A stretch of 64,000 nucleotides of DNA from NCBI RefSeq assembly GCF_014197855.1, contig NZ_JACIGJ010000009.1:116989-180988 (forward strand), read 5' to 3'. Source of the stretch: Roseospira marina (lineage in GTDB: Bacteria > Pseudomonadota > Alphaproteobacteria > Rhodospirillales > Rhodospirillaceae). The position numbers and the translations under genes are program-made. Shown piece by piece: positions 9,078 through 18,464 of this stretch. How positions within the stretch are numbered: the first letter of the stretch is position 1; each line of letters opens with the position of its first letter. The notes beneath the pieces were generated by a model. It was given only the letters and a program-made list of their open reading frames with translations. It was not told where the DNA came from and did no database searches.

Positions 9078-9141
9078 GGATCACCTTTCAAGAGTCTGGA
9101 AAGAGGGGCGGAAAGCCCGCCCCCCTCACGTCTGGATCCGA

Positions 9142-10437
9142 TCAGTAGTTGGATTTGATCTGCACGCAGGTTTCCGTCTTGGTGTTGTACATACCGCAGC
9201 CCAGGTTCTTCCAATCGGACGTCAGAACCGCGCTTTCGGGCAGGTAGTCGGTCCAGGCATCGCCCGGCACCGGGTCGGTCTCGGACACGATGTCGAACTG
9301 TCCATCCGCCTGGATCTCACCGATCAGGACCGGCTTGGTCAGGTGGTGGTTCGGCAGCATCTCGGCGGTGGAGCCGGTCAGGTTGGGGAAGGTCTGCCCG
9401 ACCATGGCGTCGGTCACGGCGTCGACGTCGGTGGTGCCGGCTTCCGTGACCGCGTTCACCCACATGTTGAAGCCGATGTAATGGGCCTCCATCGGGTCGT
9501 TGGTCACCCGCGAGTCATCGCCGATGAAGGCGTGCCAGGCGTCGATGAAGGCCTCGTTCTCGGCCGTGTCGGCGGACATGAAGTAATTCCAGGCCGCCAG
9601 ATGGCCGACGAGATTGGTGGTGTCGAGGCCGGACAGCTCTTCCTCGCCGACCGAGAAGGCCACCACCGGAATGTCGGCGGCGGACACGCCCTGCGCCGCC
9701 AGCTCCTTGTAGAAGCCGATGTTGGCGTCGCCGTTGATGGTGGAGATCACGCCGACCTTCTTGCCATCGGCGCCGAGGGCCACGACGTCCGAGATGATCT
9801 TGGACCAGTCGGAATGGCCGAACGGGGTGTAGTTGACGAAGATGTCGTCCTTGGCGATGCCCTTGGAGGTCAGATAGGACTCCAGGATGTTGTTGGTGGT
9901 GCGCGGGTAGACATAATCAGTGCCAAGAAGCGCGAACTTCTCAACGCCCAGCTCTTCGAGGAAGTAGTCCGTCGCCGGAATGGCCTGCTGGTTCGGCGCG
10001 GCGCCGGTGTAGAAGACGTTCTTGGATGACTCTTCGCCCTCGTACTGCACCGGATAGAACAGCAGGCCGTTCAGTTCCTCGATGACCGGCAGGATCGACT
10101 TGCGCGACACCGAGGTCCAGGCGCCGAAGATCACATCGACGTCCTGGACGGTCAGCAGCTCGCGCGCCTTCTCCGCGAACAGCGGCCAGTCGGAGGCGGG
10201 GTCGACGACCACCGGCTCGATCTCACAGCCAAGCAGGCCGCCCTTCTTGTTCTGCTCGTCGATGAGCATGAGCATGACGTCCTTGAGCGTGGTCTCGGAA
10301 ATCGCCATGGAGCCGGACAGAGAATGCAGAACGCCAACCTTGATCGGACAGGTTTGATCCTGGGCCATCGCCGAGGACGTCATCACCGTCGACGCCAGTA
10401 AACCGGTACAGAACGCGATCTTCAGAGCGTGTTTCAT
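9142..10437 (-). CDS. urtA: Urea ABC transporter substrate-binding protein UrtA
   Basis: A 431-residue periplasmic type I binding protein with a clear signal peptide ending in SSAMA-QD. The mature part begins with IKVGVLHSLSGSMAISETTLKD, the UrtA/FmdD hallmark, and contains NGLLFYPVQYEGEESSKNVFYTGAAPNQQ and GDANIGFYKELAAQG. It captures urea (or short amides in the FmdD branch) and delivers it to UrtBC. The location directly downstream of allophanate hydrolase and urea carboxylase argues for urea. The high level needed for a binding protein may be why it is separated from its neighbours by 64 and 94 bp. Confidence 0.93.
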   Translation of the reverse strand: MKHALKIAFCTGLLASTVMTSSAMAQDQTCPIKVGVLHSLSGSMAISETTLKDVMLMLIDEQNKKGGLLGCEIEPVVVDPASDWPLFAEKARELLTVQDVDVIFGAWTSVSRKSILPVIEELNGLLFYPVQYEGEESSKNVFYTGAAPNQQAIPATDYFLEELGVEKFALLGTDYVYPRTTNNILESYLTSKGIAKDDIFVNYTPFGHSDWSKIISDVVALGADGKKVGVISTINGDANIGFYKELAAQGVSAADIPVVAFSVGEEELSGLDTTNLVGHLAAWNYFMSADTAENEAFIDAWHAFIGDDSRVTNDPMEAHYIGFNMWVNAVTEAGTTDVDAVTDAMVGQTFPNLTGSTAEMLPNHHLTKPVLIGEIQADGQFDIVSETDPVPGDAWTDYLPESAVLTSDWKNLGCGMYNTKTETCVQIKSNY

Positions 10438-10531
10438 GTCTGGTCTCCGTTTTGTGAAACCGCGTGTTCGAGGCCGCCGCTTTGTGATGTGCGACGGCCG
10501 GGGTCGGTTTGCCAGATGGGCGGGACGACCT

Positions 10532-12352
10532 TCACGACGGCGAGGATGGGGTTCGGCTGGCCTGATAGGCGCGCCAGCACCCGAACCGGGAAATGTCCAC
10601 GGCGCCTTTCAGACCTTCGGCTTCCACGATGAAGCCCCGGGGGGTCGTGCCATCGGCCAGGAAACAGGTGCCGATCCCCAGGGGCGCGGGTATGCCGGCG
10701 ACGAACCGGGCGAAGGATTCGACCGGGACGGCCCAGACCTCGGTGTCGATGGCCACACCCTCGCCCTCGGCCACCCGCAGCAGGCCGGGGCGCTCAGGCG
10801 GGCCGCCGGCCAGGGCGTACAGCCGGTAGTCGGGCGTGGTGGTCCCTGCCCGCAGGAAGCGGGCCCCGTGTCCGGTCAGTTCGGGATTGAGCGCCATGCC
10901 GGACAGATGCGCGCCCACCACGACCAGCTCGATCTCGTCGTCGGTGGCCCGCTCCGGGGCGGCGCCGGGCGCGGGCACCGGGGTCTGGCTGTGGCCGATG
11001 GGGATGTCCGCCGCGGCCTGGAGGCGGGCTGCCAGGGCCGACAGCAGGCCGTCCCGTCCGCGCGGCGCGATCAGGGTGAGGCCCGCCGGAAAGCCGTCGG
11101 CGCGAAACCGGGACGGGACCGCGATGGCGCACAGATCGAGGAGATTGACGAAGTTGGTATAGGTGCCGAGTTCGCTGTTCGGGCCGATGGGATCCGCCGC
11201 CAGATCGGCGACCGAGCGCGGGCGCGGATAGGTCGGCACCGCGAGCACGTCGACCGCGTTCCACAGGGCCTCGGTCTGGCGGGCCAGATCTTTCAACTGA
11301 TAGAGACCGGCGAAGGCATCGGCCGCCGAATAGGCCGAGGCGCCTTGGACGATCTGGCGTGTGGTCGGGTGCAGCACCTCGGGCCGCTGTTCCACGATCG
11401 CGCGGATGGCCTGATAGCGCTCGGCGATCCAGGGGCCGGTGTAGAGCAGGCTGGCGACCGCGAAAAAGGGCGCCATGTCGACTGGTGTCGGCGCGGTCGC
11501 GAGCTGCCCTTGAAGGTCCTCCAGCGCGGCGTCGAAGGCCGCTTCGGAGAGGGCATCGCCGCCGAACTGGCGGCCGGCGGCATCGGGCACGCCGACGCGC
11601 AGGCCCGGGGGCACCGCCGAGGGCCTGCGCGACGCCGACGGGTCGCGCGACCAGGGGTCGGCGGGGTTGAAGACGCTCATGACGCGGTAAACCGCCTCGG
11701 CATCCGCCACGGTTCCCGCGAACACCGAGATGGTGTCCAACGTCTGGCAGGCCGGGACCACGCCGTGCGAGGACAGCGTCCCCAACGAGGGTTTCAGGCC
11801 GACCACGTTGTTGAGACCGGCCGGCACCCGACCCGAACCGGCGGTATCGGTGCCCAGCGCGAAGGGCACCACCCCTTGGGCAACACAGACGGCCGATCCG
11901 GAGCTTGACCCGCCGGGGACGATCGCCGGGTCGAAGGCGTTGCGCGGCGGCGGATACGGGCTCCGCACCCCCACCAGCCCCATGGCGAACTGATCGAGGT
12001 TGGTTTTGCCGATCAGGATGGCGCCGGCGTCCAGCAGCCGCTGTACGGCGAACGCCGTCTCCTCCGCCGTGTGTTCGAAGGCCGGACAGGCGGCGGTGGT
12101 GGGCAGGCCGGCGACGTCGATGTTGTCCTTGACCGCGAAGGGCACGCCCCACAGCGGCTTGGTGTCGGGGTCATAGGGACCCAGCGCGGCGGCGGCTGCC
12201 TTGGCCTCCGCCTCGGGCACCAGGGTGATGAAGATGCCCGGATCGTCCACGACGGCGAGGCGGCCATAGACACCGGCCACGATCTCTTCGGGGGTCGCAC
12301 CGGCCGCGTACGCGGCATGCAGCCGGGCGATGGTTGGAAAGTCCGTCACCAT
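10532..12352 (-). CDS. atzF: Allophanate hydrolase
   Basis: A 606-residue cytoplasmic enzyme hydrolysing allophanate (N-carboxyurea) to CO2 and ammonia. The N-terminal 450 residues are an amidase-signature domain with the catalytic Ser-cisSer-Lys triad visible as Lys75 (PFAVKDN), Ser149 (PGGSSSGSA) and Ser173 (DTAGSGR). The C-terminal domain (about 465-606) carries the family motif VGAHLSGMALNPEL. The start ATG at 12350-12352 has a GAGGTGG site. The reading frame continues upstream into the urea carboxylase gene only by chance. The gene lies 11 bp after urea carboxylase, so the two are coupled. Confidence 0.93.
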   Translation of the reverse strand: MVTDFPTIARLHAAYAAGATPEEIVAGVYGRLAVVDDPGIFITLVPEAEAKAAAAALGPYDPDTKPLWGVPFAVKDNIDVAGLPTTAACPAFEHTAEETAFAVQRLLDAGAILIGKTNLDQFAMGLVGVRSPYPPPRNAFDPAIVPGGSSSGSAVCVAQGVVPFALGTDTAGSGRVPAGLNNVVGLKPSLGTLSSHGVVPACQTLDTISVFAGTVADAEAVYRVMSVFNPADPWSRDPSASRRPSAVPPGLRVGVPDAAGRQFGGDALSEAAFDAALEDLQGQLATAPTPVDMAPFFAVASLLYTGPWIAERYQAIRAIVEQRPEVLHPTTRQIVQGASAYSAADAFAGLYQLKDLARQTEALWNAVDVLAVPTYPRPRSVADLAADPIGPNSELGTYTNFVNLLDLCAIAVPSRFRADGFPAGLTLIAPRGRDGLLSALAARLQAAADIPIGHSQTPVPAPGAAPERATDDEIELVVVGAHLSGMALNPELTGHGARFLRAGTTTPDYRLYALAGGPPERPGLLRVAEGEGVAIDTEVWAVPVESFARFVAGIPAPLGIGTCFLADGTTPRGFIVEAEGLKGAVDISRFGCWRAYQASRTPSSPS

Positions 12353-12363
12353 CCTGGTCCACC

Positions 12364-15300
12364 TCAAACGGTTTCGATCACGATCAACCGGTCGCCGGTC
12401 ACCATGGGGCGGCCCGGCTTGGCGTGAACCTTGCCGACCCGGCCCGCCACGGGCGCAACAACGGTGATTTCGGTTTTCATGGCTTCGAGGATGACGACCG
12501 GCTGCCCTTCGGTGACGGTTTGCCCTTCCTCGACCAGCACCTTCCAGACGGAGCTGTGCAGCTCCGCCAGCACCGCCTCGCCGTCGACCTCCTCCAGGTC
12601 CTCGGGCGCCTCCTCGGCCATGGCGACGGTGGTCTCGTCCTCCTGCCAGCGGGCGACCTCGGCGGTGAACGCCGTGAGCTGCGCGGCGCGGAAGGCGGCG
12701 ATGCTCTCCTTCTCGGCCTCCAGAAAGGCGTGGTAGGCGCCCAGGTCGAAGACCTCTTCGTCGATCCGGATGGTGCCGCGCCCCTCGCGGAAGTCGTCGC
12801 GCAAGCGGTCCAGCTCGGCCTCCTCGACCGGGTAGAACCGGACCTGATCGAAGAAGCGCAGCAGCCAGGGCTCGCCCTTGGTGAAGACCGGGTTTTTCTG
12901 GAACTTGTTCCAGATCGGCAGGGTGCGGCCGACGAGCTGGTAGCCGCCCGGGCTGTCCATGCCGTAGATGCACATGTAGACGCCGCCGATGCCCACGGTG
13001 CCCTCGGCCGTATAGGTGCGGGCGGGGTTGTATTTCGAGGTCACCAGTCGGTGGCGCGGGTCGATCGGCACCGCGCAGGGCGCGCCCAGGTACACGTCGC
13101 CCAACCCCAGCACCAGATAGCTGGCGCTGAAGAGGATCTCCGCGACCTGCTCGCGGCGCTCCAGGCCGTTGATGCGCTGGATGAAGTCGACGTTGTTCGG
13201 CATCCAGGGGGCGGACGGCCGCACCGTTTCCCGGTAGCGGGCCTGGGCGTCGAGCGTCGCGGAATCCTCGAAGGCCACCGGCAGATGAAGGACGCGGGTC
13301 TTGACCTTCATCGTGTCGATGTCGGGCAACTGGTCTTCGATCGTCAGCAGGGTGGCGATCAGGTCCTGCTGGTGCAGGCGGCGGCTGTCGTAGTTGATTT
13401 GCAGCGACCGCACCCCGGGCGACAGCTCCAGAATGCCGGGGATGGCGCGGGCCGTCAGCGCCTCCATCAGGGCGTGGACGCGGAACCGCACCCGCAAATC
13501 CAACTCGTTCGGGCCGTATTCCAGCAGGATGTATTTGTCCCCGGCCTGGCGGTAGGCGACGGCCGGGACCGCGCCCTCCGCCGGCCGTTCGGCCAGGATG
13601 GCGGCCGACGCCGTCGTGTTCGACGTCAGGGCGGGTACGGTGGGCGCGGGCCGCGCGGCCAGGGGGCTCAGGGTGGCGATGGCGTCATCCTGCGCGCGTT
13701 CCAGCGCCAGCGCGTCGTCGAACGTCATCGGGGTGAAGCGGATGGTGTCGCCCGGCTTGGCCTGCCCGATCTTCCACAGTTCGGCCTTGGCGATCGTCGC
13801 CGGGCAGACGAAGCCGCCCAGAGACGGCCCGTCGCGGGTCAGGATCACCGGCATGTCGCCGGTGAAGTTGATCGAGCCGATGGCGTATTCGGTGTCGTGA
13901 ATATTGGACGGGTGCAGACCCGCCTCGCCGCCGTCGCTGCGCGCCCAGGTCGGCTTGGGGCCGAGCAGGCGGATGCCCAAGCGGTTGGAGTTGTAATGCA
14001 CCTCCCAATCGGTGCCGAAAAACATGTCCACGGCGGCGTCGGTGAAGAAATCCGGCGCCCCATGCGGCCCATAGAGGACTCCCACCTCCCAGTGCGTGCC
14101 GTAGGTGGGGACCAGATCGGCCGGCGCGGGGGCTGGGGATGGGGCGTCATCGGGGCGGCGACCCAGCTCGATCAGGTCGCCGCGCAGCAGGGTGCGGCCC
14201 CCATGTCCGCCGAACTTGCCAAGAACGAAGGTCGACCGGCTGCCGAGATACAGCGGCACGTCCAGCCCGCCGGCGAAGGCTACGTAGGTCCGGCAGCCGG
14301 TCAGCGCCTTGCCGATGGCCAGCACCTGCCCGGCGGTCACCGCAATCGGCGCCCACATGGCGACGGGTTTGCCGTCCAGGGTGGCCTCGGCCTGCGCCCC
14401 GGTGAGGGCGATCACGGTGTCGGTGTGAAACTTCAGCGTCGGCCCGACCAGGGTGCACTCCAGGCTGGCGGCCCGGTCGTCGTTGCCGACGATGCGGTTG
14501 CCCAGCCGGAAGGCGTAGTCGTCCATCGGTCCCGACGGCGGAACCCCGATATCCCAATAGCCGACGCGGCCCGGGTCATCCTGAACGGTGGTGTAGGTGC
14601 CGGGCTGGAGCACCTCGACCGCCTGCGGGTGATAGGTCAGCCGGGACAGGCTTTGCGTGGACACCTGTCCGGAGACGAACACGTCAGAGGCCGCGATCTC
14701 ACGCAGATAGCCCAGATTGGTGGCAATGCCGGCGATGCGGGAGGCGACGAGCGCGGCCTGAAGGCGTTCGATCGCCGCCGCGCGGGTCTCTCCATGCACG
14801 ATCAGCTTGGCGATCATGGGATCGTAGTACGGCGAGACCGTATCGCCGGTCGCCACGGAATTGTCGACGCGGATGTTGTCCGGAAAGGCGACCTCGGTCA
14901 GTTCACCGGCCGAGGGCTGAAAGCCGTGCGCCGGGTCCTCGGCATAGATCCGGACCTCGATCGAATGTCCGTTGGGTGTGGGCAGGGCGGACAGATCGGG
15001 GGGCGTGCCGGCGGCGGTCTGGATCATCCAGGCCACCAGATCGATGCCGAGCACCGCCTCGGTGACCGGGTGCTCGACCTGAAGGCGGGTGTTGACCTCC
15101 AGGAAATAGAACGCGTCCCGGCCGAAATCGTAGATGAACTCGACCGTGCCCGCCGACTGGTAGCCGACGCTCCGCCCCAGGCGTTCGGCGGCGGCCAGCA
15201 TGGCGGCGCGGGTTGCCGTCGGCAGGTTCGGGGCGGGCGTTTCCTCGATGACCTTCTGGTTGCGGCGCTGCAAGGAGCAGTCCCGCTCGCCCAGGGATAC

Positions 15301-15960
15301 GACCTGACCCTGGCCATCGCCGAAGATCTGGACCTCCACATGGCGGCCGCTGTCCACGCAGCGTTCCAGGAAGACGCCGGCATCCTTGAAGAAGTGGAGC
15401 GCCTGCCGCTGCACGACCTCGAAGGTCTCCGCCAGGGCGTCGGCATCGGCGCACCGCGTCATGCCGATGCCACCGCCGCCCGCGGTCGATTTCAGCATGA
15501 CGGGATAGCCGATCCGCGCGGCGGCGGCCTGCGCGTCCTCCAGGCTGTCCAGCAGGCCTGTGCCGGGCACCAGCGGGACACCGGCCGCCTCGGCCAGCTC
15601 GCGCGCGGTGTGTTTCAGGCCGAACTGGCGGATTTGCTCCGGCGTTGGGCCGACGAACGCGAGGCCGGCCTTGGCGCAGTCCTCGGCGAAGGCCGCGTTC
15701 TCCGACAGGAACCCGTAGCCGGGGATGATGGCCTCGGCCCCTTCCGCCAGGGCGGCCGCCAGGATCAGGTCCCCGCGCAGGTAGGTGTCGGCCGCTTTGT
15801 CGCCCGGCAACCGGACGGCGGCATCGGCCAGCGCGACATGCGGACTGGCGTGATCGGGATCCGAATAGACCGCGACGCTGCGAATCCCCATGGTCCGCAG
15901 GGTGCGGAGGATCCGAGCGGCGATTTCCCCCCGGTTGGCGACCAGGACCGTTTTGAACAT
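12364..15960 (-). CDS. Urea carboxylase (biotin-dependent, ATP)
   Basis: A 1198-residue multidomain enzyme. In order it has a biotin carboxylase N-domain (MFKTVLVANRGEIAARI), an ATP-grasp domain (KSTAGGGGIGM), a biotin carboxylase C-domain (to about 450), KipA/KipI-like carboxyltransferase domains (about 475-1080) and a biotinyl domain. The biotin lysine is Lys1162 in EAMKTE. It carboxylates urea to allophanate for AtzF. The length equals that of known bacterial enzymes. Bacterial homologues can instead be guanidine carboxylases, but no carboxyguanidine deiminase subunits are adjacent and the urea transporter is, so urea is favoured. The start at 15960 is the conserved MFKTVL methionine. Confidence 0.92.
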   Translation of the reverse strand: MFKTVLVANRGEIAARILRTLRTMGIRSVAVYSDPDHASPHVALADAAVRLPGDKAADTYLRGDLILAAALAEGAEAIIPGYGFLSENAAFAEDCAKAGLAFVGPTPEQIRQFGLKHTARELAEAAGVPLVPGTGLLDSLEDAQAAAARIGYPVMLKSTAGGGGIGMTRCADADALAETFEVVQRQALHFFKDAGVFLERCVDSGRHVEVQIFGDGQGQVVSLGERDCSLQRRNQKVIEETPAPNLPTATRAAMLAAAERLGRSVGYQSAGTVEFIYDFGRDAFYFLEVNTRLQVEHPVTEAVLGIDLVAWMIQTAAGTPPDLSALPTPNGHSIEVRIYAEDPAHGFQPSAGELTEVAFPDNIRVDNSVATGDTVSPYYDPMIAKLIVHGETRAAAIERLQAALVASRIAGIATNLGYLREIAASDVFVSGQVSTQSLSRLTYHPQAVEVLQPGTYTTVQDDPGRVGYWDIGVPPSGPMDDYAFRLGNRIVGNDDRAASLECTLVGPTLKFHTDTVIALTGAQAEATLDGKPVAMWAPIAVTAGQVLAIGKALTGCRTYVAFAGGLDVPLYLGSRSTFVLGKFGGHGGRTLLRGDLIELGRRPDDAPSPAPAPADLVPTYGTHWEVGVLYGPHGAPDFFTDAAVDMFFGTDWEVHYNSNRLGIRLLGPKPTWARSDGGEAGLHPSNIHDTEYAIGSINFTGDMPVILTRDGPSLGGFVCPATIAKAELWKIGQAKPGDTIRFTPMTFDDALALERAQDDAIATLSPLAARPAPTVPALTSNTTASAAILAERPAEGAVPAVAYRQAGDKYILLEYGPNELDLRVRFRVHALMEALTARAIPGILELSPGVRSLQINYDSRRLHQQDLIATLLTIEDQLPDIDTMKVKTRVLHLPVAFEDSATLDAQARYRETVRPSAPWMPNNVDFIQRINGLERREQVAEILFSASYLVLGLGDVYLGAPCAVPIDPRHRLVTSKYNPARTYTAEGTVGIGGVYMCIYGMDSPGGYQLVGRTLPIWNKFQKNPVFTKGEPWLLRFFDQVRFYPVEEAELDRLRDDFREGRGTIRIDEEVFDLGAYHAFLEAEKESIAAFRAAQLTAFTAEVARWQEDETTVAMAEEAPEDLEEVDGEAVLAELHSSVWKVLVEEGQTVTEGQPVVILEAMKTEITVVAPVAGRVGKVHAKPGRPMVTGDRLIVIETV

Positions 15961-16129
15961 GGCAGATGCCCCTCGAATGCTCTGACGCCCCGGCTCTTTT
16001 TTGCGCGGACGTCCGATCCGCGCGAACCGAGACGGATGACGCCGATTCCGCACAAAAGCGATGCGCTCAGCCTTTCAGGTTGCCGTGTTCAATCAAACTG
16101 CTATTAATTCAGCCAGGCGGTTCCGAAAA

Positions 16130-16155
16130 TGCACCACCCGCTGTGAAGGTGTGCA
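16130..16155. promoter_or_regulatory. Candidate LysR-type operator between urea carboxylase and its divergent regulator
   Basis: TGCAC at 16130-16134 and GTGCA at 16151-16155 form an inverted repeat ending next to the ATG of the LysR gene. Divergent LysR genes normally bind a dyad in this position to control both genes. The repeat is short and could be fortuitous. The rest of the 197-bp gap shows no riboswitch-like structure that I recognise. Confidence 0.3.
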
Positions 16156-16157
16156 AA

Positions 16158-17057
16158 ATGAAGCACTTATACACGTTCGAGCTGATCGAGGCCGTGGCGC
16201 GCTGCGGATCTATGCGGCGGGCGGCGGAGGACATGAACCTCACCGGCTCGGCCCTGAACCGGCGGATCCGACGCTTTGAGGCCGAGTTCGGTGCCGAGAT
16301 CTTCGAGCGGCTGCCCAGCGGAGTCCGGCTCAACAGCGCGGGCGAGATGGTGCTGTACCACTACCGCACCACGCGGTCGGATCTGGCCCGGGTCAAGGGC
16401 CAGGTCGCCGATCTGGCGGGGGAGCGGCGCGGCCATGTGTCCATCGCCTGTTCCCAGGCGGTGACGCCGTACTTCCTGCCCGAGCAGATCGCGCAGTACC
16501 GCAAACAGCACCCGGGCGTGACCTTCGCGGTCAAGGTGGGCGATCGCACCCAGGCTGAGCACCAACTCATGAGCTTCGCCGCGGATTTGGCTCTGGTGTT
16601 CGAGCCCGCCTATCTGGTGGAGTTCGAGGTGATTCAAAGCCTGCCGCAGCGCGTCCATGCGGTGCTGGCGGCGGACGATCCGTTGGCCACGAAGACCGAG
16701 GTGCGCCTGAGCGAGGTTCTGGACCGGCCCTGCGTCATCCCCTCGACGCAATACGGTGTGCGGCACTTGCTGGACATGGCGGGGCGCAAACGCCGCCGGC
16801 CGCTTGAGCCCGTGGTGGAATCCGACAGCTTCGATCTGATCCGCCACTACGCCCTGCACGAGCGCGCCATCGGCTTTCAGATTCCGATCGGGCTGAAGGC
16901 GCCGCAGGACGGGGCTGTGGTGTTTCGCCCTCTGGACGAACGCGACGTCCCGGCCGGCACCCTGTTCCTGGGGCAGAAACAGGGCCGCACGCTGCCGGTG
17001 GCCTCGGCGCGGTTCGGGATGCAGGTGGCGGAGAGGATGGCCCGCCTGGGCGGATAA
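16158..17057 (+). CDS. LysR-family transcriptional regulator, probable regulator of the urea genes
   Basis: A 299-residue LysR protein. The N-terminal winged helix reads FELIEAVARCGSMRRAAEDMNLTGSALNRRIRRFEAEFG, followed by a type 2 periplasmic-like effector domain (about 90-295). The start at 16158 gives the normal LysR N-terminus. The frame extends upstream to 15966 without family similarity. It is transcribed away from urea carboxylase, the usual arrangement for a LysR regulator and its target. The helix sequence NLTGSALNRRI is somewhat unusual for LysR, where AVS or SVS is more common than GSALN. Confidence 0.85.
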   Translation: MKHLYTFELIEAVARCGSMRRAAEDMNLTGSALNRRIRRFEAEFGAEIFERLPSGVRLNSAGEMVLYHYRTTRSDLARVKGQVADLAGERRGHVSIACSQAVTPYFLPEQIAQYRKQHPGVTFAVKVGDRTQAEHQLMSFAADLALVFEPAYLVEFEVIQSLPQRVHAVLAADDPLATKTEVRLSEVLDRPCVIPSTQYGVRHLLDMAGRKRRRPLEPVVESDSFDLIRHYALHERAIGFQIPIGLKAPQDGAVVFRPLDERDVPAGTLFLGQKQGRTLPVASARFGMQVAERMARLGG

Positions 17058-17075
17058 CGCGACAGGCCCGGTTGG

Positions 17076-18464
17076 TCACGAAATATCGTAGTCGTGCAGC
17101 TTATACAGCAGCGCGCGGCGGCTGATGCCGAGTTGCGCGGCCGTGCGCGCCCGGTTGTCGTCGTTCTCCGCCAGCGCCCGCTGAATGACGTGGGACTCGA
17201 ACGTGCGCACCATCTCGCGCAGCGGCCGGATGGGGTTGTCCGCGCCGAGCGGGTGGGCCTCGAACACCGGCGTCGAGCCGCACGCGATGCTCTCCGGCAG
17301 GTCCTCGGGCTGGATGGCGCTGGTGGTGCTCATCACGACCGCCCGTTCCACCGCGTTGGCCAGTTCGCGCACGTTGCCCGGCCAGGGATACGCCTCCAGG
17401 CACTCCAGCGCGGCCGGATCGAAGCCGCGCAGTTTCACGCCGTTGTCGGCCGCGAAGCGTTCCAGGAAGTGGTCTGCGAGCAGGCGGATATCCTCGCGCC
17501 GGTCGCGCAGGGGAATGGTCTTCAGCGCCACGACGTTGAGCCGGAAGTACAGGTCCTGGCGGAACGTACCCTCCCGCACCATGGCCTCAAGGTCGCGGTT
17601 GGTGGCCACGATCACGCGCACATCGGTGCGGATCGGTTCCGTGCCGCCGACCCGTTCGAACTCGCGCTCCTGCAACACGCGCAGCAGCTTGACCTGAAGC
17701 CCTGGCGACATCTCCCCGATCTCGTCCAGGAACAGCGATCCGCCGTCGGCCTGTTCGAAGCGGCCGCGCCGTCGGGTCGCGGCGCCCGTGAAGGCGCCCT
17801 TCTCGTGACCGAAGAACTCGCTTTCCAGCAGGCCTTCGGGGATGGCGGCGCAGTTCACGCGCACGAACGGTCCCGTGGCGCGGGGGCTGCCATAGTGCAC
17901 GGCGGCGGCCACCAGTTCCTTGCCCGTGCCGCTTTCCCCGTGGATCAGCACCGTGGCCTGACTGCGCGCCACCTTGGCGATGGTCTGGCGGAGGTCCTTC
18001 ATGGCCGGGTTGGCGGTCAGGATGCCCTCGGCGCCGTAGCGGTCCGACAGCTCCCGGCGCAGCGACGCGATGTCGGCGCGCATGGCGCTGATCTCCAGCG
18101 CGCGGCGGACCAGCAACCGGATTTCGTCCAGGTCGAACGGCTTGATGACATAGTCGAAGGCGCCGTCCTTGACCGCCTGCACGGCGGTGGCGATCTCGGC
18201 GAAGGCGGTCATCAGGATGACCGCGCTGCTGCGGTTGATCTCCAGAATGGCCTTCATGGCCTGAAGACCGTTCATCTTCGGCATGCGGATGTCCATCAGC
18301 ACCACATCGGCGTGGTGCTGGCGGAAGGCCTCCACGGCGTCCTGGCCGTTGGCGGCGGTCGTCACGGTCAGGCTCTCGTTGGAGAGCACCGCCGTCAGCA
18401 TGGACCGGATGGCCTCGTCGTCGTCGACCACAAGGGCCGTGGCGGGTGTTTCGGCGGCGGTCAT
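17076..18464 (-). CDS. atoC: NtrC-family response regulator, AtoC-like
   Basis: A 462-residue sigma-54 activator. The receiver domain (1-120) has VVDDDEA, phospho-acceptor Asp58 (LMDIRMP) and Lys108. The AAA+ domain (about 145-385) has Walker A GESGTGKE, the sigma-54-contacting GAFTGA loop and Walker B GGSLFLDEIGEM. A Fis-type helix-turn-helix ends the protein (RTAAQLGISRRALLYKL). It should activate the divergent atoDAEB promoter, which has an excellent sigma-54 site. It overlaps the sensor kinase gene by four bases. The assignment as AtoC rests on this context, since the family is large. Confidence 0.88.
   Translation of the reverse strand: MTAAETPATALVVDDDEAIRSMLTAVLSNESLTVTTAANGQDAVEAFRQHHADVVLMDIRMPKMNGLQAMKAILEINRSSAVILMTAFAEIATAVQAVKDGAFDYVIKPFDLDEIRLLVRRALEISAMRADIASLRRELSDRYGAEGILTANPAMKDLRQTIAKVARSQATVLIHGESGTGKELVAAAVHYGSPRATGPFVRVNCAAIPEGLLESEFFGHEKGAFTGAATRRRGRFEQADGGSLFLDEIGEMSPGLQVKLLRVLQEREFERVGGTEPIRTDVRVIVATNRDLEAMVREGTFRQDLYFRLNVVALKTIPLRDRREDIRLLADHFLERFAADNGVKLRGFDPAALECLEAYPWPGNVRELANAVERAVVMSTTSAIQPEDLPESIACGSTPVFEAHPLGADNPIRPLREMVRTFESHVIQRALAENDDNRARTAAQLGISRRALLYKLHDYDIS

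Noticed and set aside
5892..9158. Long plus-strand ORFs (405 and 634 codons) opposite urtC and urtB
   Set aside because: They mirror genes with clear permease motifs and have compositions (many Gln, His, Gly, Asp) expected of antisense frames.
12334..16107. A 1257-codon plus-strand ORF opposite the urea carboxylase gene
   Set aside because: The minus strand encodes a complete, motif-rich urea carboxylase. The plus-strand frame is arginine-, glycine- and histidine-rich low-complexity sequence typical of antisense frames in GC-rich DNA, with no domain.
15961..16157. A guanidine riboswitch in front of the urea carboxylase gene
   Set aside because: I found no conserved guanidine-I-like paired elements, and the gap faces a LysR gene, as expected for protein-based control.
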